Shown here: piece after piece, positions 52,973 through 63,453 of the stretch | Position numbering within the stretch: the first letter of the stretch is position 1 | Layout: each line of letters opens with the position of its first letter | DNA from: Trichococcus ilyis | Lineage (GTDB): Bacteria > Bacillota > Bacilli > Lactobacillales > Aerococcaceae | Direction of reading: 5' to 3' | DNA: 64,000 nucleotides | Assembly (NCBI RefSeq): GCF_900109135.1 | Contig: NZ_FNYT01000003.1 | Location: 1 to 64,000, forward strand | Notes under the pieces: generated by a model | Seen by the model: the letters and a program-made list of their open reading frames with translations, nothing else | The model's database searches: none | Told to the model about the DNA's origin: nothing | Program-made: the position numbers and the translations under genes

Positions 52973-53806
52973 TTACTGATTCCCCAGCGGCGAACGTGCA
53001 ATTCCCATATCGATCTGCGTTTGCTTCGTAATTTCATTTTTGATGTAAAAAATCGGATTTTCCGCAAAAACGTTGTGAATCTTGTCTTCGATTCCGGCGT
53101 TTTTTGTTTTGTCCGCGCGGTCGTGCAGCAAATCCAGGAAATACAATTCAACCTCTTTCGGATACAGATTTCCCGCCATAGAGGACAAACGGGTCGCGCC
53201 CAACCCTATCTTCTGGTCGAGATCGATTTCCCCACCAGCGTAGACATAGATTTTTTTACCGGCCGCGGAAATCAATTCGGGTATCCGCTCGCTATCGCCA
53301 GCTTCCTTGATGCCAATGATGTTCGGCAGCTTGATCAATTCAGCAAAAGTATCCAGCTCCAAGTTGAAACCCATGCGCCGCGGATTATTATATAAAATGA
53401 TGGGCTTATCGATGACTTTCGCGATAGCTTCCACATATAGTTTTGCCTCTTTCTGTGAAGGCAAGATATAAGGCGGGAAACCCAACAGTATGCCGCTGAT
53501 TTTCGGACTCGCGTTGACTTTTTCAGCCAGCAGCAGAGCTTCTTTTTGCCTGATGCTGGCCACTCCGAAAATCACCTCGAGGTCATCCGGTATGGAATTG
53601 TCCGCATCCAGGCTTTCCAGCAGCTGCAGTTTCTCAGCCAGCGACAGGCTGTGCTGCTCCCCAGTCGATCCGCATGCCAGAACGGATTTCACGCCCTGCC
53701 CGTATAGATGCATGATATGCTGCAGCGTCGCTACCGTATTCAGATCCTCGGTATCGTAAAATGCGGTCGGGACCGCAATATGGAAATCATTCGTTAAATC
53801 GTACAT
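52973..53806 (-). CDS. DapA-family aldolase (dihydrodipicolinate synthase/N-acetylneuraminate lyase type)
   Basis: A 277-residue class I aldolase-fold protein. Family positions: SVLACGSTGEQHSLS, catalytic Tyr in IILYNNPRRMGF and Schiff-base Lys in IIGIKEAGDS. The residues around GEQ differ from lysine-pathway DapA (GTTGE), so a sugar-acid or hydroxy-acid aldolase is as likely as DapA. No lysine genes are adjacent. ATG at 53806 gives a better distance to AAGGGA than the ATG two codons earlier. Confidence 0.85.
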   Translation of the reverse strand: MYDLTNDFHIAVPTAFYDTEDLNTVATLQHIMHLYGQGVKSVLACGSTGEQHSLSLAEKLQLLESLDADNSIPDDLEVIFGVASIRQKEALLLAEKVNASPKISGILLGFPPYILPSQKEAKLYVEAIAKVIDKPIILYNNPRRMGFNLELDTFAELIKLPNIIGIKEAGDSERIPELISAAGKKIYVYAGGEIDLDQKIGLGATRLSSMAGNLYPKEVELYFLDLLHDRADKTKNAGIEDKIHNVFAENPIFYIKNEITKQTQIDMGIARSPLGNQ

Positions 53807-53900
53807 GCGCATCTTCCCTTCAATGTTGATATGAAAACCATTATATCACTTTCTTCTCATACGCTTCATCCATTACAGACACCTCAATGATGTAATAAAT

Positions 53901-53935
53901 AAAAAAAGAGACAAAACAACTGCAACTTTGTCCCT
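53901..53935 (-). terminator. Terminator of the EcsC-family gene
   Basis: Minus-strand stem AGGGACAAAGTTG / CAACTGTTTTGTCTCT (imperfect) followed by seven T. Confidence 0.78.
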
Positions 53936-53958
53936 AAAGAATTTATCTGTCATGAAAT

Positions 53959-54690
53959 TCATTTTTCATTTGATGGTTTACTGGAGTTCTGAAGTGTTTT
54001 GAACAACGTATTGAACTGCCCCTTGAAGGACATGGCTTGATCGAAAATATCTTCGCCGTCATTCAACATTTTGACGGTTACCCAACCTAAAGACTCTGTG
54101 ATGGTACTGGCAACGGCACCGTTAATTGCGGCTCCTGCAACAGTGCCTACAGCGGGTACCAATTTCAGGATATTTCCGACTGCACCTCTGCCCAAACCAA
54201 CAACAATCAATTCCCTGGATAGACTTTTCCCAAGACTTTCGGACCATGATTGACCAAATATCTTGTGCAGACGAGACATCATTGTTAATTGAACAGGAAC
54301 CAGCAAGAAAGCATCTGAAAAAGGGATTGGTGAACAGCCGATTATGGCTGCTGTCAAAGAAGCGGCATGAACAGTCTTATGACATTTTTTACGTTTTTCT
54401 TCATCAACGCCTTCCAAAAACTCGTCGAAGATACCGTCAAATTGAGCTTTACTCTTAGCCAGTATTTTTTCAGCTTGCTCTTTTGATTTGTCGTATGCGT
54501 TAAGGACACTTTCAGATGTTTTTTGCGGTAATTTTTTTAACACTTCAGAGAAGAATGATTCAAATTCTTTTTCTTCTTGCTTCAGATCACTATCTGAAAA
54601 TTCTGTTTCAACTTGTACTTCCGCTACCTCCCCTTTTTTCAGATTCCCTATTCCCCCGGTAATCGCCTTTTTCCTGAACATTTTTTTCAT
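53959..54690 (-). CDS. EcsC-family protein
   Basis: A 243-residue protein. The C-terminal half carries the EcsC-type hydrophobic stretches (SDAFLLVPVQLTMMSRLHKIFG, AVGNILKLVPAVGTVAGAAI), while the N-terminal part is charged and helical. The family is named after a gene of the ecs ABC-transporter operon, but this copy stands alone and its role is unknown. GGTGGGATTATC precedes ATG. Confidence 0.84.
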   Translation of the reverse strand: MKKMFRKKAITGGIGNLKKGEVAEVQVETEFSDSDLKQEEKEFESFFSEVLKKLPQKTSESVLNAYDKSKEQAEKILAKSKAQFDGIFDEFLEGVDEEKRKKCHKTVHAASLTAAIIGCSPIPFSDAFLLVPVQLTMMSRLHKIFGQSWSESLGKSLSRELIVVGLGRGAVGNILKLVPAVGTVAGAAINGAVASTITESLGWVTVKMLNDGEDIFDQAMSFKGQFNTLFKTLQNSSKPSNEK

Positions 54691-54807
54691 GATAATCCCA
54701 CCTTTTTAGTTAGTTAATCATTATAGGGCATGCAAATCTTGCGGATAGGTGATTACTCTCTTTCTATCCTAATCATACACCAGAGAGTAAGAATGCCCAA
54801 GGAAAGG

Positions 54808-54865
54808 AAAACCCCACCCGAAATTGGCTCGCATTGTTTAGCGGCTCATTTTCGGGCGGGGTTTT
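54808..54865. terminator. Bidirectional terminator between EcsC and aldo/keto reductase genes
   Basis: Stem AAAACCCCACCCGAAA / TTTCGGGCGGGGTTTT, with T runs on both strands. Confidence 0.85.
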
Positions 54866-54904
54866 AGATGTCTGCTTCATTTCTTGAGATACAATTCATC
54901 ATGA

Positions 54905-55965
<1,061 letters not shown>

Positions 55966-55986
55966 TCACGAGTTGCAACCCAAAGG

Positions 55987-56886
55987 TTAGGACTGAATCC
56001 CATACATCTGACTGATGATCTGCAAAAATTCTTTGACATCTTTGGACGGATTGTTCGAATGCAGGATCCCCATCGGAATCGTATGATTCCAGCTGATCGG
56101 AATGATCTTCAGCAATGGATGGACATTTCCCCATTCGTTCACGCCGATCAGAACCGCGTTGTCGTTTTCACATTTATTGAAGACATTCACATCGAAAAAT
56201 GAAAAATCTTCAATCTGGATTCTCGGATAGTGTTCCTCCAGGTCATCCCTGACTTCATCAAAGGCGCTCATGTAGCCGCGTTTGATGAGCATGACCTTTT
56301 CACCGAAGAGGTCTTCTACCGCTATTTCATCATTTGACGCCAAGCGATGATGGAGCGGGACCGCCGCACAAAGGGGTGTGTCATACAATTTCAATGCCGA
56401 ACATCGCCGCTCGCTCAGTATGTTGTCGCTGTAGATGCCGGCGACCAAGTCGATGTTCCTGCCGAAATGGTTCATGATTTCCCGCGCGTTCTCCGGCGTG
56501 TTCTCAAATGAGACCAGCTCGAATTTCAGATCCGGATTGTGTTGCCGGATCTGCGGCCACAGACTGACCAGAAATTGGACAGGCGTCGTCAACGAGGTCC
56601 CGATCCGCAGGACATGTTTGGGTTCGGCCACCATCTTTTCCGCTCTCGCTACGGAATCTTTGGCATACTGGATGAGATATTTCGCATCCCGGTACATCGA
56701 TTCGCCCGCCGGTGTCAATTGGACGCCCCGATGCGTCCTGACAAACAGATCGAACCCGAGACTGTTTTCCAGCAGATTGATTTGCTTCATGACAGCATTA
56801 GGCGATACATACAGTTGCTCTGAAGCTTTGTTGAAACTGCCGGAATCGGCCACGATGATGAATGTTGCCAGTTGGTGATTGTACAT
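55987..56886 (-). CDS. LysR-family transcriptional regulator
   Basis: A 299-residue LysR protein with helix-turn-helix SFNKASEQLYVSPNAVMKQI and an effector domain. ATG at 56886 follows GGAGGCTACAACT; eleven further codons are open upstream. Unlike the other LysR genes here it lies on the same strand as, and upstream of, its likely target (aldo/keto reductase). Effector unknown. Confidence 0.9.
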   Translation of the reverse strand: MYNHQLATFIIVADSGSFNKASEQLYVSPNAVMKQINLLENSLGFDLFVRTHRGVQLTPAGESMYRDAKYLIQYAKDSVARAEKMVAEPKHVLRIGTSLTTPVQFLVSLWPQIRQHNPDLKFELVSFENTPENAREIMNHFGRNIDLVAGIYSDNILSERRCSALKLYDTPLCAAVPLHHRLASNDEIAVEDLFGEKVMLIKRGYMSAFDEVRDDLEEHYPRIQIEDFSFFDVNVFNKCENDNAVLIGVNEWGNVHPLLKIIPISWNHTIPMGILHSNNPSKDVKEFLQIISQMYGIQS

Positions 56887-57014
56887 AGTTGTAGCCTCCA
56901 AAACATTTCCGCTCAGCACATCCGGAGCGCGAAGTCTTCTGGTTACTATTTTACCAAACTATCATGCGGATCAGGAATTTAATTGTTTCGGCTATCGGAA
57001 AGCGGCGGGCCGAT

Positions 57015-57162
57015 TCCATTGGATTGCCGGATGTACCGGATATATTCAGCAATCCGATGCGGATTTATGCACAAATTGTCGAATGCCCTCAAACATTCGG
57101 CTATTTGACTTGGCCGCAACACAAAATAGTCGAATGCCACATCAGCATTCGACTATTTCAGC
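57015..57162. repeat. Family-2 hairpin array, three units (array 2C)
   Basis: Core starts at 57027 (degenerate, GGATTGCCGGATG / CAATCC), 57079 (AAATTGTCGAATG / CATTCGGCTATTT) and 57130 (AAATAGTCGAATGC / GCATTCGACTATTT). Pitch is 52 and 51 bp. The third has TAG/CTA in place of TTG/CAA on both arms, a matched change. The array abuts the decayed arginase-like and GH1 fragments. Confidence 0.82.
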
Positions 57163-57174
57163 AACATTTATAAG

Positions 57175-57425
57175 TCAATGCTTGAATATCTCAATCTCCG
57201 AGAGTGCATTCCTCAAATTAATCGCATCCCATGGCATATGTTCGGCTTTGCCCAGTCCGACAAAATCGACTTTTTCGGAAATGTCCTTGAAGATCCGGAT
57301 GACTTGGGCGAACCTCCGCCCAACACATTTACAAGGATCATTGCGTGAACTCTTTCGATATCCTTAGGCGTCGAGACGTCCGGGTGCGAATCCAACCATA
57401 GGATACCCAATTTGCCGGAATATGT
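57175..57425 (-). pseudogene. Arginase/agmatinase-family fragment with frameshift
   Basis: On the minus strand the frame entering from the GH1 remnant reads KLGILWLDSHPDVSTPKD, then ERVHAMILVNVLGGG, matching the metal-binding centre of ureohydrolases (WxDxHxD, HAM). After GGG the reading frame must shift; the other frame continues FAQVIRIFKDISEKVDFVGL, then GKAEHMPWDAIN, and stops at 57175. The N- and C-terminal parts are absent. The join with the GH1 fragment lies near 57415-57425 with no gap, so two unrelated genes are fused in one decay zone. Confidence 0.78.
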
Positions 57426-57952
57426 CCCGTTCAGGGCATAGCGCAGTCCTTTCGGATCGATTTGCCATCCCACGCAGAAGCCTCCAGATAAGGATTCATC
57501 ACAGTGCTCTTCACGTTGCCCAGCACTTTGATGTTCAGCTTTTCATCGGCGGTCGCGCAGTAACTCATGTAGTAGATGAACGAAATGTAATCCACCGTGT
57601 GCTTCATCAACGCCAAGTCATCTTCTGTGATTTCGAGCTGGATGCCGTTCTCTTCGTAGAAGCGTTTCATTTAATCCGGATATTCCCCACGCGCTTGGAC
57701 ATCCGCGAAGAAGAGCGTTTCCCGGTCGTGTACCATCGCCTCCCACACATCATCCGGATTCGGGGTCAACGGATAATGCGGGCTGTTCGCTACCATGCAT
57801 CCGATCTTGAAGTCCGGATTGATTTCGTGGCCGATTTTTGTGGCCAATCCGCTCGCCACGAACTGATGGTGGTTTGCTTGATAAAGGATATTCTTGTCGA
57901 TTTCATCAGGTTTGCCTTGAATCCCGCCGCCGTTGACTGTACCGAGGACGGC
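57423..57952 (-). pseudogene. GH1 phospho-beta-glucosidase, central fragment
   Basis: A middle section of a GH1 enzyme, from GGGIQGKPDEIDKN through YQANHHQFVASGLATKIG, IGCMVANSPHYPLTPNPDD, to MNPYLEAS and GWQIDPKGLRYALN. It has a premature TAA at 57671-57673 (GAT TAA before ATGAAACG), a frameshift near 57473, an in-frame TGA at its 5' edge, and no start or C-terminus. It begins directly at the stop of the intact GH1 gene upstream, suggesting an old tandem duplication or a neighbouring operon gene that decayed. Confidence 0.88.
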
Positions 57953-57962
57953 TCATTCGCCC

Positions 57963-59435
<1,473 letters not shown>

Positions 59436-61319
59436 TTATAATGCACATCCTATCATCTCAGTATTTTCGATCGAACCTTCTTTGCTGAATTCGGTCGTTT
59501 GTAATTCATTGCCATTAGTGACAATCATTATTACTATAGGTGAGTACCCGGCATCCTCAATTTTTCTTTTGTCAAAATACAAAAGTTCTTGACCTTTCCG
59601 GACATCTTCATTCACTTGGATTTTCAAATCAAAACCATTCCCCAACATCTCCACAGTGTCGATCCCAACGTGCAACAGAATCTCTGCTCCAGAAATGGTT
59701 CTTATCCCGATAGCATGCTTCGTATCGGCAACCATAATAACTGTTCCATCAGCCGGAGAGAAAAGTGTGTTGTCTGTCGGGTTAATCCCAATCCCCTTAC
59801 CCAAGGCTCCAGATGCGAATACGGGATCCGGGATATCTTCCATTGGGATGATATCGCCACTCACAGGGGCAAAAAGTTGATTCATTGCTTTGTCTGGATA
59901 ACTATCGCGCTGTTGCCTGGAATCCTGTCGATCTGGTTCACCTACTTCTTGATACAGAATTAATGTCGAAACGAAAGTTACCGCCACACCAATCAAAATG
60001 CTAATAATCATGAAAATGATATTCGTCGCTGGCGTCCCTACAAAAGCCGGCAGTCCGAAGATGCCGCTGCTGCCGGAAAAGGCAAAAGCGTAGACATGCA
60101 TAACGCCAGCAAATCCAGCACCAACAAAACTACCTATCATTGCACCGATCAACGGTTGTTTCAGTTTCATGTTTATTCCAAAAAGTGCGGGTTCTGTTAC
60201 TCCAGCACCTACCGCAGCAACCGCTGCTGAAATAGCTGTTGATTTTGTCTGTACATTTCTGGATTTTATTGCGACTGCTGCTGCTGCGGCCCCCTGATTA
60301 AAATTAGAAATAAACATTGCTGTTGACAGGATAGGTTCATAACCTATTGTTGCGAGTGATTGAACCATATATGGAACAAACGCTGTATGCATACCAGTCA
60401 TAATAACAAAAGGCAATAGCATTGAAAGAATTGCTATACCAAGGAAACCAGTAGTGCTGTAGATCCACATGATCGCCTCCGCAAAATAAGTTCCTAAAAA
60501 TGAACCTGCTGGACCGATCAGGCATAGAATGAGCGGTATCATGATTAGGATCGTTAATAGCGGTTGCAACAACGACCGCAGAGCATTGGGAGAATGGTTT
60601 GCGATGAATTTTTCAACAGATGACATTATATATACGGACATGATTGTCGGAAAGATAGTATTAGCATAATTAACCGGAGAAATCGGGATTCCCGCAATAG
60701 ATAACGGGATGCCCTCAGAAACACTGGAAATAAAAACCGGATGCAAAAATACTGCTCCCATCAACATACCCATTCCAATGTTAGCACTGAATTTCCGCGC
60801 TGCTGTTGCACCAACAAAAATAGGTAAAAAATAGTAGCCTGAATCTCCGACAAAATTCAAAACAAGATAGCTAGAGGACTGTGGATCGAGTATTCCTGTT
60901 ATTTGTGTCAACAAAACAAGTACTTTGATCATACCTGCGCCAATTAGTAACGGAATAAGCGGTGTTAGACATCCTGAGATGACATCGACCAAATCAGAGA
61001 AGCTCACTTTCAATTTTTGTTTGCTACCTTTGTTGGCGTCATTCTCCATCAGCAAGTCGTTCTTTTTGCATATCAGATCATAGGCATCATTGACTTCTTG
61101 GCCTATGATCACTTGAAGTTGATTACCCGACCATTGGCAGCCGACTACTTCATTAAATGTTTCTATCGATTGTGTATTTACCAACTCTCTATCCTTAAGA
61201 GTAAAACGTAATCTTGTGACACAATGCGTAAAGAATGCGAGATTATCTGCCCCCCCTATCAAGTGAATTATTTGTTCAGCAAGTGGCTCAAATTTTTCAG
61301 ATTTATTTGTGTTACTCAT
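59436..61319 (-). CDS. Beta-glucoside PTS transporter, EIIBCA
   Basis: A 627-residue membrane permease that takes up and phosphorylates beta-glucosides. Domain order is IIB (phosphorylated Cys in THCVTRLRF), IIC with about ten helices (residues about 110-460), and IIA at the C-terminus (phosphorylated His in LLHVGIDTVEM). It matches BglP/BglF-type enzymes. No RAT/antiterminator site is present in its 50-base leader; control instead seems to come from a MerR-type promoter. First gene of the operon with GH1. Confidence 0.95.
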   Translation of the reverse strand: MSNTNKSEKFEPLAEQIIHLIGGADNLAFFTHCVTRLRFTLKDRELVNTQSIETFNEVVGCQWSGNQLQVIIGQEVNDAYDLICKKNDLLMENDANKGSKQKLKVSFSDLVDVISGCLTPLIPLLIGAGMIKVLVLLTQITGILDPQSSSYLVLNFVGDSGYYFLPIFVGATAARKFSANIGMGMLMGAVFLHPVFISSVSEGIPLSIAGIPISPVNYANTIFPTIMSVYIMSSVEKFIANHSPNALRSLLQPLLTILIMIPLILCLIGPAGSFLGTYFAEAIMWIYSTTGFLGIAILSMLLPFVIMTGMHTAFVPYMVQSLATIGYEPILSTAMFISNFNQGAAAAAVAIKSRNVQTKSTAISAAVAAVGAGVTEPALFGINMKLKQPLIGAMIGSFVGAGFAGVMHVYAFAFSGSSGIFGLPAFVGTPATNIIFMIISILIGVAVTFVSTLILYQEVGEPDRQDSRQQRDSYPDKAMNQLFAPVSGDIIPMEDIPDPVFASGALGKGIGINPTDNTLFSPADGTVIMVADTKHAIGIRTISGAEILLHVGIDTVEMLGNGFDLKIQVNEDVRKGQELLYFDKRKIEDAGYSPIVIMIVTNGNELQTTEFSKEGSIENTEMIGCAL

Positions 61320-61372
61320 TCCTTATCTTCCCTTCCCTGCAAACAATTTAGTATCCATACGTATGTAAACCC

Positions 61373-61403
61373 ATTCTAAACTGTAAACAAACTTTACAGT
61401 CAA
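61373..61403 (-). promoter_or_regulatory. MerR-type promoter of the beta-glucoside operon
   Basis: Minus-strand -35 TTGACT (61398-61403), 19-bp spacer, -10 TAGAAT (61373-61378). The perfect dyad CTGTAAA / TTTACAG (61381-61399) spans most of the spacer. The long spacer and central dyad match the MerR-type activation scheme and the divergent MerR-like gene. Confidence 0.85.
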
Positions 61404-61444
61404 GCATGTTTTTGCTAATATTTGAGAGAAAAGGGGTGGGATTA

Positions 61445-62248
61445 ATGGATAAAGAGCAAGACAACCTGATCAGCATTAGTGAATTTGCAGAGCTTTCAAG
61501 TATTACGAGACCAAATCTTATTTTTTACGACAGAGAGGGTATTCTGAAGCCCGTTGTGAGAAACAGCAACAGATACAGATTGTATGATTATAAGCAATTG
61601 GATCAGGCATATGTCATAACCTTCATGCGATCCATGGGTGTATCCATTAAGGAGATCAAAAGCTATTTTCAAAATAGATCTGCAGAATCCGCCTATGAGT
61701 TGCTTGGTTCCCATGTCACTTTGATCGAAAAACAAATCTATAATCTGGAAAATCTGAAGCACAGCATGGAAATCTATCTTCACAATATTCAGCAGTTCAA
61801 GCATGTCGTTACCCCCAAATTTGAGATTGTTCATAAAGCAAAAGAGCATATTAACCTTAGCCCGGTGATCCTTTCGGAAGAAATTGATACAGTCCTCGAT
61901 TTTTTAAGGGCCTGTAAAAAAAATGATATAGATTACCATGGCCATACTGGCAGAATCTTCACCAAAAATTCTATGATTCACAAGAAATGGGATAAAGCTG
62001 ATCGTATTTTCTTCAAATCCTACTCTGGAAAAAATGAAATCAAAAGAGGTACGTATTTGGAATATCTAGATTACACTGACGGTTCAGATATTGGACAGCT
62101 TTATCAAAATGTGTACGATTACATTCAAGAGAACCGGCTTGAAATCAGTGGGAATACTTATGAAGATTATCCGATCAGCGGAATTTCAATCCGGAACTCC
62201 GGGAATCATTTAATCAGAATATCAGTAGCAATCAAGGAAACAGATTGA
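61445..62248 (+). CDS. MerR-like regulator with GyrI-type ligand domain
   Basis: A 267-residue protein. Residues about 8-75 form a MerR winged helix (ISEFAELSSITRPNLIFYDR, then GIL and NRYRLYDYKQLDQA). A coiled helix follows, and residues about 140-267 look like a GyrI/SOUL-type effector domain. Divergent from the PTS/GH1 operon whose promoter has a MerR-type 19-bp spacer. ATG at 61445 follows AAAGGGGTGGGATTA. It would be an uncommon regulator for a beta-glucoside PTS. Confidence 0.86.
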   Translation: MDKEQDNLISISEFAELSSITRPNLIFYDREGILKPVVRNSNRYRLYDYKQLDQAYVITFMRSMGVSIKEIKSYFQNRSAESAYELLGSHVTLIEKQIYNLENLKHSMEIYLHNIQQFKHVVTPKFEIVHKAKEHINLSPVILSEEIDTVLDFLRACKKNDIDYHGHTGRIFTKNSMIHKKWDKADRIFFKSYSGKNEIKRGTYLEYLDYTDGSDIGQLYQNVYDYIQENRLEISGNTYEDYPISGISIRNSGNHLIRISVAIKETD

Positions 62249-62285
62249 TTGCATATTCCGCAGACCGTGGCTGCAACCCTTCCGC

Positions 62286-62337
62286 AAAAATAGAGTTTCC
62301 GCACAAATTGAAAGGTGTGCGGAAACTCTATTTTTTA
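62286..62337. terminator. Bidirectional terminator between the MerR-like and hydrolase genes
   Basis: Stem AAATAGAGTTTCCGCACA / TGTGCGGAAACTCTATTT with T runs on both strands. Confidence 0.92.
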
Positions 62338-62375
62338 TCTCGTCTTTTTTCACTTTTCCGTCAGGAACTATTTTC

Positions 62376-63284
62376 CTACAAGTATCGCTTAAAGAATCCA
62401 TCTAATTTTTCACTGGCAGGATCTACGTATTGGGGAATATCGTACAAGTCTACGTGTGTCGCGCCCTCAATTTTGAACAGTTCCTTGTTATCAGATGCCG
62501 CCTTAGCGAAGATATCTTCTGAATAACCAATAGTATCGGCCTTGCTGCCGGCAACAATCAAAATTGGTTGCGTTAGGAAGCGCTCTGCAAATTGGAATGT
62601 CGAAAATGCCAATAATTTGTCGATAGAAGCCATAGATACTTTATTTTCTGAATTCGGGTGTTGCGCTCTCGCTGTTCTGTAGTAGTTATTTGCTTCTTTT
62701 AATGTTACAGGCATGTCGTCTGTCACTTTCCCTGGAACAAATTCTCCGTAAATTGGATCGGCACCATTTGCTTCCCGGGTCCGTTGATTTGATGCTTCTT
62801 CCAACAATTGAATTTGGGCCTCAACCGGAACGCTTCCGTCAATTCCATCACGAATCCATGCTGCTGGATCAGAGATGCTGACACCGGCTGCCGCTTTGAT
62901 TCGCCGATCCGTCATCGCAGCGTTGAATACATAGCCACCACCCGAACAAATCCCCAATGCGCCGACTCGGTCAACATCAATATATGGAAGTGTCGTTAAG
63001 TAATCAACGGCACATTTTATATCCTCAACACGATCGGTTGGATTTTCGAGATAACGGGGTTCGCCACCGCTTTCGCCTTGGTGGGAAGTGTCGAAAGCCA
63101 GTGCAATCAGGCCTGCTTTCGCGAGTTTTTCTCCGTACACAGACGGAGATTGTTCCTTAACTGCACCTGCTGGTGATGAAATGACGATCGCCGGATGTTT
63201 TTCTTCTTTATTCAAATCATTTGGTAAAAATAACAGTCCCGCCATTTGGTGTTGATTGTTTTTAAAAAATACTTTTTCTGCCAT
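62376..63284 (-). CDS. Alpha/beta-hydrolase (dienelactone-hydrolase-like)
   Basis: A 302-residue hydrolase. The nucleophile elbow reads LGICSGGGY, so Cys takes the usual Ser place as in dienelactone-hydrolase-like proteins. An Asp lies in AGSKADTIG and the His in GATHVDLYD. It stands downstream of a TetR gene on the same strand, which probably represses it. GAGGGAATTTAACC precedes ATG. Substrate unknown. Confidence 0.86.
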   Translation of the reverse strand: MAEKVFFKNNQHQMAGLLFLPNDLNKEEKHPAIVISSPAGAVKEQSPSVYGEKLAKAGLIALAFDTSHQGESGGEPRYLENPTDRVEDIKCAVDYLTTLPYIDVDRVGALGICSGGGYVFNAAMTDRRIKAAAGVSISDPAAWIRDGIDGSVPVEAQIQLLEEASNQRTREANGADPIYGEFVPGKVTDDMPVTLKEANNYYRTARAQHPNSENKVSMASIDKLLAFSTFQFAERFLTQPILIVAGSKADTIGYSEDIFAKAASDNKELFKIEGATHVDLYDIPQYVDPASEKLDGFFKRYL

Positions 63285-63453
63285 GGTTAAATTCCCTCTA
63301 TCTTCTTAAATTTTTTTGTCGAATGATTTGTCGAATGAATTGTAAGATATCTTTTACATTTTCATCACCTCCTTTAATGCCTTGCTTCTTTTTTTAGTAG
63401 GCCTCTTTTGTTAAACGTTCGTTCGTTCATTTTCGATTTTTAAAATTAGGATG
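63285..63453 (-). promoter_or_regulatory. Leader of the hydrolase gene with start-stop ATG-TAA and possible TetR site
   Basis: On the minus strand a perfect ribosome binding site AAAGGAGGTGAT is followed after a few bases by ATG TAA (ATG at 63358-63360), about 75 bases upstream of the hydrolase start. The region also has two direct copies of TTTGTCGAATGA (63315-63340) and a dyad TGTAAGATATCTTTTACA. Near 63413-63432 is AACGTTCGTTCGTT, a possible TetR operator. Functions are inferred only. Confidence 0.5.

Noticed and set aside
61320-61372. RAT/antiterminator site in the beta-glucoside PTS leader
   Set aside because: The leader from the -10 box is about 50 bases and has neither a terminator hairpin nor a RAT-like sequence.
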